From Apricaphanius iberus (taxonomy: Eukaryota > Chordata > Actinopteri > Cyprinodontiformes > Aphaniidae): a stretch of 64,000 nt of DNA. Below, piece by piece: positions 22,941-35,731 of this stretch. The stretch lies in assembly GCA_028564705.1 (NCBI GenBank), contig JAPXFQ010000351.1, positions 1,984,001 through 2,048,000 of the forward strand, read 5' to 3'. The notes under the pieces are model-generated. The model did no database searches and was not told where the DNA came from. It saw only the letters and a list, made by a program, of their open reading frames with translations. The stretch's first letter is position 1, and each line of letters opens with the position of its first letter. A program made the translations under genes and the position numbers.

Positions 22941-24887
22941 CTGGAAGCTACTATCAACGTAACCTATCAAACATAAGACACAAAATAAGAAAAGTCTCTG
23001 TTCAAGGTTCTCATCAGTGCAGTTCATAATCCATGTCTCCTCACACACACAAGCACACCAGCTTACTTTCCTCTCTTTCGATGTCTCACTTTCCTGATCA
23101 AAGTCTGTATTAAATCGGTCGCAGATGCGACAAAAACTGGAAATAAATCCACAGGCATTGTAGTCCTGTATTTTACAGACTTTGCACTGATATTAAAATA
23201 ATTCAGAAAGCAGGGCATGAACTCTTTGAAGAGTAGTTCAAAATTCCTCCTCAACAAAGAGACATTTTAAACTGATTTTCTTTAAAGGTTCTAAATTTTG
23301 TTATTTACAGCTTTAAACCTCTGAGATAGTAACATATATGATCAAATATTACCCTTGGTGTTATATAGTATTAATTTGTCCTAACATATACCTTATATCC
23401 TGGAGTTATGGAGCATGGGCAACAAATGATGTTATAAGTCACATTATAGCAATACTTAAAAAATATTTCAGTTATTTATATTAAATTCTTATTGTGATGT
23501 ACTGTACACATTTATGATTTTCTTAAACTTTATTACATTATTAGCTCAGAGCTTTGGTTAATTTATTTGTGTAAACAGTAAATAAAGTTGATTTCAGGAA
23601 GCTAGTGCTGATGCAAGCAGATCTTCCCAGCACTATTTTTGTTTGCACCCGTTTACAGATCAATTAAGTACCTTCACCATGCTGTTATGAATTCACAAAC
23701 GCAGCTTCATAAATGGCTAACACACATTAGCATGTAGCTAAAGTTTACTTACCGGCCACTCCATCAGGCGTCTTTATAATTGGAATTGATTCCGCTTCAA
23801 TAGTCAGTCTGCTTTGGTTTTGGCCAAGGTTTGGTGAATTGATGTTCACATAAATACCTGTTGTAGTTCATTCAATGTGTGATTCTGGAGAGAAATTCCA
23901 GCCATTTCTGCAAATTGGGTTGTTCTTTAGGAATGTTGGATAAAGTCCGGTAATCCTCGCAGCCAAACGGGCATTTTTAGAAAGTAAAATACTAGAAAGA
24001 CACTTGGGCAAGCAGTGATAGTCCAAAGAAGCTGGCAGTTTTGAGAAAAGGGGCATGTGCGTTTATTTTGCAGGGGCAGTGTGGACACCTCTAGCACTTC
24101 CTAGTGGTAACATAGTGACATAGTCATGTTCCAGAAGAGGGCAGTGCAACTGCTTATAGTGCAGGATTCAGGGGGATTACTGAGAAATTCATGAATCAAG
24201 CCAAAAAAACCTGGCGGGCTTTTTTATAACAAAAATGTATTTGAACATGGTTGAAAGCTACAAAAAGCTGATTTTGCATGATATGGAATCTTTAAAGACA
24301 GAGTGTCCTCCAAGGTTTGCAAAGTTGTCAAAGTTTGTGTTTTTTACTAAACGTCTCACATGGTCAAATAAAAAAAAAAAGATTGGACTGAATGTTCTAT
24401 CAGCTAATGCAAAGTAAGTACCAAATTAGTCTACCGTTTTTTCTTTTCTTTTTATGAAATGATGCTTTTCAGAATTATCTTCACCAAGATTGAGATGATC
24501 TTTGCCAGTCTTTAAATAATGCATCCACTATATTAGATACTGCCCTCATACGGACAAATGTTAAATGGATGGTTCCTTTCAACATGTGAGGCTTTCAGAG
24601 GAAATATGGAGGTTGTAAAAAAAAACTATTCCTTTATAAATACATAAGCTTCATAAAAAAATGAAAAGGCTATATAAAATTCACAAAGTTGAGAACTACT
24701 TTTACGAAGTAGAAGCATGCAGCACAGAATGCCACGCTTCATGTGACTGGAGGATTAGGTTTGAAAGCTGCATGACAGATGAGCTCTTTTCCCCTCTGAC
24801 ACATTTGGGGTTGAACATAGGAATAACTTTTGAATCACATATTCTGCATCTTGAGTATAAAGCAGGCTGAAAACCAACGCCCCAACT
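22941..24887. other. Intergenic sequence, nothing recognised
   Basis: Low-complexity AT-rich DNA with chance frames only. No element termini were recognised. Confidence 0.45.
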
Positions 24888-25066
24888 GTCACATGTTGAT
24901 GGCCCCCCCACAAGGTACTTGACCCCAAGTTGCCTAACGAGCTTTGTATAAGTGTATGAATGTGTGAGTATTAATCAGCGCAAATGGGTGAATGAGGCTA
25001 CAGGGAAAAGTGTAATGAGTGGTCAATATGACTTGAAAAGCACTATATAAGTTAACTCTATTTATT
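24888..25066 (+). mobile_element. 5'-truncated tRNA-SINE
   Basis: It lacks the tRNA-like head. It retains CACATGTTGATGGCCCC, ACAAGGTACTTGACCCC, GGTGAATGAGGCT and the tail GAAAAGCACTATATAAGTT, matching the SINE at 61-314. Confidence 0.75.
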
Positions 25067-25499
25067 AAAGCTGGATGTGCACAGAATTATCTGGAAACTA
25101 AATCCAGTTTGATGATGCCATAGTGCTCATCAGCATTAATAAGACCATATTATTGAGTCATACTCCTTGTTTCTTCTTTAATTTCTACAACTTCCTTTAG
25201 TTTGTATCTTTACATACATGTCAACAATCCTTCAAGTAAACTACCTTAATTAAACAACTTTTACTTCTGCATAATGACCTTTGGCTAAAAGCTATCAACC
25301 ATTAGACACTAAATTCAATTCAATTATTTAAATTAAATGTATTATTACATTTTTTCTTTTTGTTTTGCTTACATGCGTTTTGGAGTATTAATTGAGCTGC
25401 ACTTCTAGTAAAAAGGTTTCCAACTTAATCAAAACTTACTTTCTGTCATCCATTTCTCCATGTGGGGGGATGCGTTCACAAGCTGAAGAAAATAAACTA
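25067..25499. other. Intergenic sequence, nothing recognised
   Basis: AT-rich. An AATTCAATTCAATT phrase near 25,313 may be the worn tail of a SINE. Confidence 0.4.
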
Positions 25500-26690
25500 T
25501 GCCCCGTTTCCAGCTAGTACGGTATGGAATGGGTCGCTTTGGAACAGTTCTGGCGCGTTTCCATTACCTGTGTCCGTTCCGAGTCGAACCCAGCCGACCC
25601 CTTCATTTTGGACTACCTCTGCCTTGGTACGAAGCAAGCCGAAGTGACCCGACACGTCCACCTATAGACTGAGTGGTCCAGTAATATGAAATCCCTCTCA
25701 CTCCTACCTAGCAGCGGTAGCTGCTGATTGTCCTGGAGTTGTTTGTTTGAAGGGATGTCTCAGAATGTAGTAACAGTAACAGCACCAAGATCAGAAATGT
25801 TCTCCATAAAATTGGAAATACTCAAAGTGTCAGAGATTTTATTTTTCTTTGCTTCTACCAAAACCATGGAGTGCGTTTGAAACTGTTTTATAGCATTTAG
25901 AGAGGGTTGTGGTTTTGATAAAGAGAATCAAGAGAATCTACATTGAAACACGCTGCAGCTTTGCTTGTAGCAGGGGAGAAAATGGCTTGATATCTGCGGC
26001 ATCTTCGGCATCTAGGACATCAGAAAACTGTGAGTGATGGCAGATTTTTATCAGGTCGCCAAGAGGAGTTGAGCTGTCGGGGCTCAATAGCCTTCCACAC
26101 GCGGGTTGGAGCAGTGAAGTCAGTGTGTGAAAGGCCAGAGAAACCACCGTCAGCCTGTAGTGAGGGGAGGAAGAAGACTGGTAGCCGGTGGTAGCAGCAG
26201 AGAAGGAGGTCTCTGCGGTGATCAGAGAGCTGGAACAACAATGGCGCTGTTATCTGTTTTCACACGCGGGTTGAAGCAGACTTCCATCAGGTAGCGGTAG
26301 CAAGTGAAGTCGATATCTGATAGACAGAGAAGACAGCAGTAAGCCCGCAGTGTCGGGGAAGGAGAAGCCAGTACAGCAGCAGAGAGGCAGAATGTCTCTG
26401 CGGTGATCAGATGATGGAGTTTCCACAGACAGAATGATTGCTGGTTAGATCAGTACTGAGGTGATGAAAACAGATAAGGAGTTGGAGGCATGAAGAGATC
26501 GAGGCCTGAGAGATGTGAGGTGAGTCAAAAGTCTTTTAAGCTTTGTCAGTGTTGTCATGATGACTTTGTGACTGATTTTTGCTGAAGGTGTTGGTAAGCT
26601 AAGCCCGCCCATGTCCTCAGCCACCTACCCGTTCTAGACCGTATCGTTCCCCACTGTTCAGGTCTGAAGCGACCCTACCCAGACAACAAA
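25500..26690. mobile_element. Non-autonomous DNA element (GTTTCCA / TACGGTA ends)
   Basis: The left side has CCCGTTTCCAGC, AGTACGGTATGG and GGGTCGCTTTGGAAC, and the right side carries GACCGTATCGTTCCCC and GAAGCGACCCTACCC as the inverse. The interior 26,250-26,640 is clearly related to 11,745-12,160 (TGGTTAGAT..CACTG, GGAGGCATGAA, ATGATGACTTTGTGACTG, CCATGTCCTCA). No transposase frame is present and exact edges were not found. Confidence 0.6.
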
Positions 26691-27482
26691 TTAGGTCTTG
26701 CCGACATCAGGGCGCATGTGCCTCGTGACATAAACTACCTCGGTGAGACATCTTTTTGAGATCAGTGGCTAATAGGCAAGACATCGGGAAGATGTCACCA
26801 TTAGAATTATTGCCGACCGTGAGTCAACGTAAACCACATTATCACTGACTGTGAACCAACATAAACCTGAGATAATAATAGGCTATACGCCGCAATTCCA
26901 CTAGACCACATTTCCCTGAATGACCTCACTCATGGTACTAACCACGGCACAACCAAACATTATATTTAAAACACTGAGCAAAGAAATAACACAGACCAAA
27001 ACAAACCTAAACAATCAAAATGCTGTTAACACCCAAACCAGAACAAAACAACCAAAAACATGGTTACCCACAATGCACCTCGCACACTACTGGTCACACA
27101 GAAGGTGGGGTCATCTCAAGGCAACCAGCAGCACTTTTGATAAAAAATGAAAAAACCCTTTAAGATCCTTTGCCACTGGTGCCCCCCAATTGCCAACGTC
27201 GAAAAGACCGATCGTGCTGTCTGGGTGGTGGAAAAGGGGCACTAGTTAACCGGAAATTACACTGCAATGGTAGGCACCCCTAATGTCCTTGCTGATGGAG
27301 AAATATAAACTAAAATCTTCTAAAATCTAGAATCATCTCCTTTGTTTCATTTATATTGAAAATAAGATGATTGTTTCCACATCCAGCATCTTGTGATACA
27401 TCCGACAACTGCAGAGTTATCTGAGTATTTCTGAAGGTGACAGGTCTCTGACATAAACTGGAAGTGTGAAGTGTACAGAGCA
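26691..27482. other. Probable worn repeat, not classified
   Basis: The stretch AGACATCTTTTTGAGATCAG followed by AGACATCGGGAAGATGTC (26,748-26,797) looks like part of a dispersed fish repeat. The frame at 26,920-27,150 is asparagine/threonine-rich with no motif. Confidence 0.35.
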
Positions 27483-30400
27483 TAGCTGTCAAGTATCCCG
27501 TTTTGGCCGGGAAAATACCGTATTTTACCCCAATTTCCCGCCGTTCTCCCGTATTATTATTTTCCCGTAAATCTCCCTTATTATATATATATTTAAATTT
27601 CTGCCTCTGCCTCTCCAAACTGATCTCTGGAACAGTAGGAGGGGATAATGCTCCTTCAAGCTGGTAGCCAACCGCCGTTAAACAAAAAGAATGAAGAAGA
27701 AAAGGAAGCCTCGTGAGAACCGCAACATTCAATTGCCCCTGTTGCAGTTGTTGCGAGATTTGTGGAGATAGCTGGAACATAAACAATAAACGAGAGAGAT
27801 GGATGAAAATGAAGAAGTAATTCCTGCCAAAAAATCTAAGGTTTGTAAATATCTGGAAAAATGGGACAGCGAATTCGCTTTCCTAAAGAAAAGCAGGACT
27901 GGGCAAAGTCACGCTTTTATGTAAGATTTGCAATTGCGAATTTAGTGTCGCCCACGGGGGAAGGAATGATGTCACTCAGCATGAGAAAACGGCCAAGCAC
28001 AAGCGGTGTCTCGAAGCACAAAAACATGCTCAGACAATGTCGGCATTTGTGACTAGGAATATCACAGAGGCTGACCAGGTCTTAAACGCGGAGGTTAAAA
28101 TGGCGATGCTGTGTGCCAAAAACAACATTTATTTGGCCTTCTGTGATGACTTCAACAAATGCGTAGCTGAGATGTTCCCGGACTCTGCTATTGCACTAAA
28201 ATATTCAGCGGGGAAAACCAAGGCCACACAAATCATCAAAGGTAAGTTTATTCAAATTAAGTATAAATATCATCTATCTATGCATGTATATTTGACAATG
28301 TCCAGCGGGCATATTGTTGGCTAATAATTGTTAGCTAACGTTACTGGGCGCTCACTCAACAGGTGCCATTGCAGCAGAGCTAGACGATGAAGTGGCCAAA
28401 ATATGCCGATCTCAGCCCTTTTGGTTAATGTGTGATGAATCGAACAACAGAAAAGCAGACAAAGAATTTGTCATTCTGACCAGATTCTATGATGAGGACA
28501 CTCTGCAGGTCGCCACAAAATTCATGGAGGTGCCTATATGCAACGTGGGAAATGCAGAAAATCTGTATGAAAAGCTGAGTGAAGCATTAAGGTAGGGGAA
28601 CTGCACTGTTTTCGTGATGTGTGTATTAGTTTGCATTTAATTACAAACTTACGTTTTGTCCCCAAACTTTTTTTTTCTGATTCCAATAGAAAAAGAGGCA
28701 TTCCTTGGGAGAACCTGATAGCCTTTAACTCTGATAATGCGAGTGTCATGAAAGGCAGGCACAACTCTGTTATTAGCAGACTGAGGACCAGCCAACCCAA
28801 CATCCAGGACCTTGGCTGCATCTGCCACCTAACACAACTGGCCACTGGCTGTGCCATCAGAGCAGCACAGGTACCTGTGGAAGACATCTTGGTTGGGATA
28901 TACACCCACTTTGACAAAAGGTAAATTAATGTAATTAAATAGCCTACAGTTGATATTTTTTAAACATAAAAATAAATTTTCAAACACTAACTGAATAATT
29001 TTCTATATTACAGTGCAGAAAGATGTGAAATCTATAAAGGGTTTGTAGATTTTACTGATTCAGACCACCTGAAGCTCCTCTGGTACTGCAGCACCCGATA
29101 GCTGAGTCTGTTAACCTGTATCCAGAGAGTGTTGAACCAGTGGGAAGCACTACAGGTAAGGATGGTAACTCCACCAGATACATACACTGTTTACTATGCT
29201 ATGTTTTCCGTTTAATTATTAATTGCCACCTTGTGTCCCTATGTACTCTAGGCCTACTTTAACAGTCATGAGGAGGTGGAGAAGAGTGCCAAAGTACATG
29301 ATCTAGCCAGCCATCTGCGTGATCCAGTCATGAAAATCTACTTCATGTTCCTGAGTGTGATGCTTAAACCTTTATCTGAATTTAATATTGCCTTCCAGGT
29401 GGGTGTCAATGTTAAATAAATATGTTACGTAATAAAGTATAAAAACGTGATTTTGCTAATTGTAACATTCTTGCTTCATTGCTATTTTGCCCATGATATT
29501 TTCTGCAGTCAGAGGGAGTACAAATTCACAGACTTGACGAAGAAATGTGTAGGCTGATTAGGAGGATCCTGGGCTTCCTCATACCAGCTAGGGCCATGGT
29601 GGGTAAACCTCTCAGGGAGGTGGAGTATGGAGAAGGACATCAGCTGGCTGATGAAGAGCTCTTTATCGGAGCAGACACAAAGGCCTTCATGAAAAGCGCA
29701 GAGCTTCCTCTTTCCGCTGAGAAGAAAATCTTTCAGTGAGTATAAACCAGCATTTATATAATTGTTATCTGTTGACATTGTGAGATAATAGGCTGAAGTG
29801 TAACTAAAATGCTTCTTCCAATGCAGTTTTTTTTTACTCTTATGCTGTTGTAGATCTATGAGAAGATTCTATGAAGCAGGGCTTCAGAAGATGTTCTCTT
29901 CCTCAGGACCATCCACTCCTGAGGGACCTGAAAATTCTGGACCCTGCTGCTCGCCTCGACATTACTCCAGGGACAGGTAGATGTCAGGGGCAGTTCCCCA
30001 TTGATAGAATGTTTGCATTGATGAAATAAACTTGCATGATTTTAGATCTGCAATGTTCAGTTCAACACTTGCTTTATTTTACAGTGGAAAGGCTAGCGGC
30101 CATTTTCCCTCAGTTGAGCTTAAGTGAAGATAGGCTGAGAGAGGAACTCATTGACTACCAGGTGACAGATAGCAAGCTACCCCAAGACAACGTTGACAGA
30201 TTCTGGGGCATGGTAGGGAAGGATGTGAGGTTCAGTGAGCTTCCAAGATTAATTAAGGCTTTACTCTGCATTCCCCACATCAATGCCAGTTCTGAAAGTG
30301 TGTTTAGTATGGTAAGAAGAATTGTTACAGAGAACAGGATGTCATTGGACAATAGTACTGTTTGTGCTTTACTGTCATGTAAAATCAACCACTCTGGCCC

Positions 30401-30715
30401 AGCACACAAATACACTCCTTCCAAAAAAGTGTTAAAGAATGCAAAATCTGCAACAAACTTGTATAATAAGTCACTAATGAATGTCAGAGAGCCACAGGAG
30501 TGAATATGATATAGTAAAAGAAAATGTGAAATGAAAATGAAATGGAAATGTTTGACTTAAAGACCAGCATTGGGAAATAAACTTTAAGTATGTAATGTGT
30601 TAAATAGCATATGAACTGAAAAATGTTAAATCAATAAATGTGCTTGATTTACCCTTTTGTGTTTTCATTTAGGCTGTGACATAACATGATGTTCACAGCA
30701 GTTCAGTGTCAACAA
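27483..30715 (+). mobile_element. Near-complete hAT transposon, 8 exons, inactivated
   Basis: The left terminus begins near CATAGCTGTCAAGTATCCCG with CCCGTATTTTACCCC-like subterminal repeats. The right edge, near GTGTCAACAAAGGTATG at about 30,700-30,715, was estimated from a weak inverted match, and no 8-bp duplication could be confirmed. The interior encodes a complete multi-exon transposase. Confidence 0.7.
27799..30503 (+). pseudogene. hAT transposase with BED zinc finger and dimerisation domain
   Basis: It would cut and reinsert the element. Exons follow GT-AG rules: 27,799-28,241, 28,363-28,591, 28,690-28,920, 29,014-29,155, 29,252-29,398, 29,509-29,735, 29,854-29,976 and 30,085-30,503. 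Exon 1 has a BED-type finger (CKICNCEF..HEKTAKHK). Exon 2 has PFWLMCDESNNRK with the first catalytic Asp. Exon 3 has NLIAFNSDNASVMKG with the second, and a GCICHLTQLA motif (CHxxxL type). Exon 8 has the hAT C-terminal dimerisation motif PHINASSESVFSMV. Three lesions are visible: an extra T in the run at about 27,915-27,919 just before the finger, a TAG in place of Trp in STRWLSL (exon 4, about 29,100), and a frameshift in exon 7 near 29,895-29,905. Otherwise frames and splice phases agree, so the copy is fairly young. Confidence 0.85.
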
Positions 30716-30899
30716 AGGTATGCCTATCAGATTCTGAACACCTAATTGTAGTTAATTGGTTAAAAAGTGATTATAGACTTTTTTGTACATCCATCCTAAA
30801 ATGTACGAGATACTATAGGTTGGTTGTGGTGGCGGTTTGGCTCGTGGCTGATGGAATTTTCCCTTATTTTCAAATTCAAAACTTGAGAGGTATGGTACA

Positions 30900-31565
30900 G
30901 AGGAAAAAGAATGGTGAGAGTACAATGCCCTGTAGTACTCCTGTGGTGCTGGCCACCTAGTTTTACACGGTCCCTCAGTCTCACAAACTGCGGTCAGCTT
31001 GACAGGCAGTCAATAACGGAGGTGATTGTTCAGGACTTCACCTGTGTCTTTAGGAGTTTCAAACAAACCAAACCAGGCCGAATGGTGTTAAACGCACTGG
31101 AGAAATCAAAGAATATTATCCTCACAGTGCTGCCTTCTTTTTCCAGAGGACAGCGGTTTGACGCAGGTGAATGATGGTATCTTCAACTACAAATCCCTGG
31201 CAATAAGCAAAATGCAGCAGGTCCTGATATGTTCTAGTTTGCATACTGAGGTGGGCCAACATGAGTCTACCCAGGACCTTCATGATGTGGGATGTCAGGG
31301 GAACAGGTCTATAGTTGTTGACTGATGGATGAGGACAGGATGTCTTCCACAACACTAGAACCTTCTCTGGGGTCAAGTTAAGACTGAAGACGTGCTGCAG
31401 AATCTCACAGAATTGCTCTTCACAAGCATTCAGGAATCTGGGGCAGACACCATCTAGACCTGCAGCCTTGTTCTGGTTCAGTCTCTCCACCTGTCTCTTC
31501 ACCTGACTTCTAGAAACAGTGGAACGGGGATCCTGATTTGATTGACAATGGACAAGGCAGAGGTA
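30900..31565 (-). mobile_element. L2/CR1-like LINE fragment (reverse transcriptase start plus 3' part)
   Basis: On the minus strand from 31,560: VKRQVERLNQNKAAGLDGV, RFLNACEEQFCEILQHVFSL, LWKTSCPHPSVNNYRPVPL and SHIMKVLGRLMLAHL, which are the first reverse transcriptase blocks. After about 31,160 the text jumps to a later part (AAATCAAAGAATATTATCC on plus), so the catalytic YADD region is missing. It is the same family as 18,560-19,760. An A20 run (plus strand) adjoins its 5' side at 31,567. Confidence 0.7.
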
Positions 31566-34500
31566 AAAAAAAAAAAAAAAAAAACACAGCGTAGTACAAA
31601 AGCACATATTTCAAACAGTCACAACATAAGAGACAAAGAGTGTGGTGTGGGGACCCCACACAGCTGATCAGCGCAGCCAACCAGCTCGCTGGCAGGAATG
31701 GGAAGGAGGATATGGGGAGGGGGCAAGGATGTAGAAAAACAAGGAGTCCATGCATGTCAGGGATTGTTGGATAAATGTCAGTAAAAGGGTAGCTCCAGGT
31801 TTGAAGTAGTGAAATTTAATATCTTTTTAATAATGTTTTAATGCCTATAAAGTCACATTTAATGCCATGTTTGTGGTAACATATATGTATGTGACTTGGG
31901 CGTTTATTTTAGTTTGAAACTATTTTGCATTCACATCTAGCGTGGGTAAGACCAGCCAACGGCAGCTTCAAGCACAGCAATTTATCAGCATTCTGCACCT
32001 AAGCAGAGTCTCGGCGTGCAGCCGAACGGAGCTGCATTCTATAAGCACTCTGGGCCAACCGCAGCAGCACTGCTCAGTAAGAACAGTAACAGGGTAGGGT
32101 GTTTAGCATGCTTTACATAAATGTTTCCAAAGTTGTCCAATAAAATCATGATAGGTCGCTAGATTTGTTGCTAGTTGCTTTTTTCTAAAGAGTTGCTAGA
32201 GGGGTCTGAACAGTTGCTACCTTGTCAACACCGTTCCCATAGAGGGTCGAGTTACAGGACTGTACGTAGTGACCAGGTAGTGACTACAGCCACTATGTAG
32301 CATTGCAATATTGTTTCTTCATCTGTCACGGTGGTATAGTCCTAAGTGTCAAGCCCATTACAGTTAAAAAAAACATACAGCTTGCAAAGCTGCCGCACAA
32401 GTGCTACGTATGAAAAAAGTTTATCGTACAGACGTTTTTTTTCATGGCATGTATGATATATATGTCGAACTGTACAGCCTGTACAGCCTGTACAGTTCGA
32501 CAGCCTGTACTGCATTAAGGGCTGTGAAAAGTTGTCAGAATTAGCAACAAAGTGGCTACTTACAGTAGGTAATGAATATATCTAAGAACAAAGTAAAATG
32601 TACTTCCAGTGATAATTTACAGGGTTTACTATATATTTACTTAACCTCAAAATGCAACAAGCTTCACCGACAGATTACATTAGAATACCTAATCTTGTGT
32701 AGAAACTGGTGGTCTCCTTTAATAAACTGTAGGTATGTGTCTGTGTGTATTATTTTAGGTTAAAATAAGTTTCCCCCTCATTCAGTGAATTTATTCATAG
32801 TGGGCAGAGTGTCCAGAAATATTACTCAAATTAGCAGACATAAGCAGGACAGAAACTGTATAAACAGACCGCGAGTGAGAGGACGTAAAGGGCTTAAACA
32901 CATGAAGGGAATAATAAACAGAACAGAGTTAGGTAAAGGCAGTGATCAGAATCTCTCCCAGCATAACTGCCACTTTCCACATGGGCAGATTTATAGTAGT
33001 TTTCTTCATCTTTATCACTTCTTCTTTCATCCTAGATGGCTGCAAAGCTGACAAAAATTATAGCCATTTTTCTTCTCCTTCGGTGGTTTGGAAATGTAAT
33101 TTTTTGAGTCAAGCAGGTATAGTCCACTATGTGTTTTCACATAAAACCTAAAGTAACTTTTGCCACCTGTCAACAAATAGTGCTTTGTCTGCATCAAAAT
33201 GTGTCTTTAAAATTCACAGATATCAAGTTTTAAACATTTCAAACAGGATCAGAAAATAACTTTTTAAACTTTAAAAAAGTGTGGGGCTTCAGGGGAAACT
33301 GGAGGGGCCCGCTGGGAACTGGGAGTTGGATATGAGTGGGAATCTTTATACATAGAATACTTAATGATAAATCTGCTTACAGCTGATGGGGTAATGGAGT
33401 GAGAAATGGCCAGTGGATGCTGATCCGAGGGAGGTTATCAATAGTGATCTGGAGGCTGGATGTGAACTGGAAGGTGAGGATAATTTCACTTAGATTATAA
33501 TGAAGAATAACTGAACTTCGAAAAAAAACATGGAAAATGCGACTTTTTAAGAATGAGTCAGATAAATAGATCTAAGAATTTACATATGACATTATGCTTG
33601 GGAAAGAATCTCAGGGAATTCGGATGGCTATGGTTACCATGCATGTTAACACTTAGGTGAGGAATGGCTGACTGCCCCCTCTTTTTTTATTCCTCCAGTC
33701 TTATTAGTGGTTTTTGGGATGGGCAGACTGTGCAACTGCTCGGGGTGGCCAGTTTTTCTTCACACAAGGAGGGCGCACAAGCGCTTGGGGAAAAAAAATT
33801 CTGCGCTGCTACATGACTTTCTTTTATTAGTCATTTCACTGTGTTGGCTCCCCTTGCAGCTGCATGTGCTCCTGCTGGTTGAGAAGGTGCCAAAGTAGTG
33901 TTCACCAAGGGATCTCTCCCAAAATTAAACAGACTGGACGGAATTCACTGTATAAAATGGGTAAAGTCCATCACACCTTGATGCTCTTCCATATAACATC
34001 CTGCACGGGAGAAGGTCCTGTCCCACACAAACCACATCTGCACGGTGAAAAAAAAAAGCCCAGTATAATCAAGAACGTCATCTTGACCGTGTGTAATTTG
34101 GCTTGGGAGATGGTGGAAAAGGTGCTCGATGAGCTTCTGCCCAAGATCGCTGTTTTCCTTAACCACCGCAACCGTGGTCTTCCCCTGGGTCCTCCACTTC
34201 AGGTGCCTCCAGATAGTTCCTCAGATGAACCAGTAGCAGAAACCAAATGCACGGCCACAGAGACAAGGAAAATCCTGGTCTTGTGATCCTAGTAATATAA
34301 GTGCAGAACACAATGTGTCCCCATCAGTTGTAGAGGGCCGACCTGGCCACACCTCGCATTGGGAGATGAAATAGTGCAGGGTGCCAAGGCTGCATACCCA
34401 GCTGAAGCCTATCATGATTTAAGCACACTGCATGTACTGCTGGAGGTTCTATAGTGCCCTGCTTATTCTGTATTTTGCATCAAGGAAGGCCAGAAAGGTT

Positions 34501-34700
34501 TAGGTTTTAGTTAAATCGTTTTCTGCTCTTAGTGAAATAACATAGTGATTATATTTTCTGTAGTGTGTTATTTGTGTTATACAGGATTTTTGGTATTTAG
34601 AATGTTAACTTTATATTCTATTTGTATATCATCAATATTTTATATTGTTTGTTTTTATATATCTAAATATATATATTTTTGCCACATTATATCGTGTCTT
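31566..34700. other. Intergenic sequence, no gene recognised
   Basis: It contains a strong hairpin (listed separately). The frame at 33,864-34,286 (140 aa, with WEMVEKVLDELLPKIAVFL) has a plausible amphipathic stretch, but no family was recognised and no splice or start context supports it. Confidence 0.4.
32464..32501. repeat. Perfect 14-bp inverted repeat with direct repeats
   Basis: GTCGAACTGTACAG at 32,464-32,477 pairs perfectly with 32,488-32,501 around a 10-nt loop. The phrase GCCTGTAC also recurs in tandem through 32,510. Confidence 0.9.
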
Positions 34701-35096
34701 TTGTGGTCATGTTTGGATGTAGGAAGGAGGACCTAAATGCAGGAAACTGTTTTAGACTTGATTGATTTAATAAAAGTCAAATAAGAACTTACAAGGCTAG
34801 AATGATTACATGAGAATAAATGGAAGTATCAAAAAGTTTGTGAATGAAGACGGAGAGAAAAAAAAGGAAAAGAGAAGAAAATATAGTGGAAGGAAAAGTA
34901 TACAAACACTAAATAGGTCCTCCCCAGGGAGTAATTCAATGTTGAACCACCCCTGTGCAGTCCAATTGATTTGCAGGTGTGCATGAACACACCTGCAGGC
35001 CTCTACCCACCAAAGCTGGGCCTTCTGGTCTGAAACCTATGGAACAGCAAAACATACACAAGCCACTACACAAACCAAAACCCAAGACTCCTGACA
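34701..35096 (-). repeat. Solo LTR-like repeat
   Basis: On the minus strand it starts TGTCAGGAGTCTTGGGTTTT, carries a TATTAAATCAATC AT-rich stretch and ends near TTTAGGTCCTCCTTCC and CATGACCACA. This order is typical of a fish LTR family. No internal region or second LTR is adjacent, and the target duplication was not resolved. Confidence 0.45.
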
Positions 35097-35731
35097 ACAC
35101 CATGTCTACTTTTAAATATGGTTAAAGATCTGTGAAGCTGTAAGCTTGTTTCTTTTCAAAAGGCAGACATAAAATTAAACCTCTTCTTTTTCTGTATAGA
35201 ACCTAAAAACCTGTGGGGTTAGCTGATGAGAGTAGCACAGAAGAAAGGAACCAGGACACAGAGGTTTCTAGAGAATGGTGCCAAGGAGAATTGTCAAAGA
35301 TTCTTCTCTATTCTTCAACCTTGCCAATAATATATTTGCTTTTTTAGACATGCAACACAAAAGGACCAAAGACCAAAGACCAAATCTTCTTTTTAGCCTT
35401 TTGTTTGAAGCATCTTATAGAAAAGAAAAACTTGTTGTCCTCCTTTCCTGTTGTATCCATTAGTATTTAGTGCACTTTGAGTTTCTCCAAAGTTTTTATA
35501 TTCTAGTTTATTTACTTTATTTAGTTTTGCTTTATGCCGTTAAGATTATTTTCTGTTTAGATATTTCCTCTGAATTTAGTCTATACCTTTGTTTTTTCTT
35601 CTTCTTCCATTTCTTCCCCGCCATTCTGCTTCCCTGTCCAGCTGCAATGCATCTCCAATCTCCCTGCTCAGTCTCATCTGCATCTGCTTGTCACTGATTA
35701 ATCCTCAGGTTTCTGTGCCATTCTTCTTTTT
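35097..35731. other. Intergenic sequence, nothing recognised
   Basis: Chance frames only. Confidence 0.4.

Noticed and set aside
22618..22953. Functional rpl34 gene
   Set aside because: It is intronless with a frame-shifting deletion and a poly(A) run, so it is a processed pseudogene.
33864..34286. 140-codon frame with an amphipathic helix-like stretch
   Set aside because: No recognised family and no supporting signals. Kept as unannotated.
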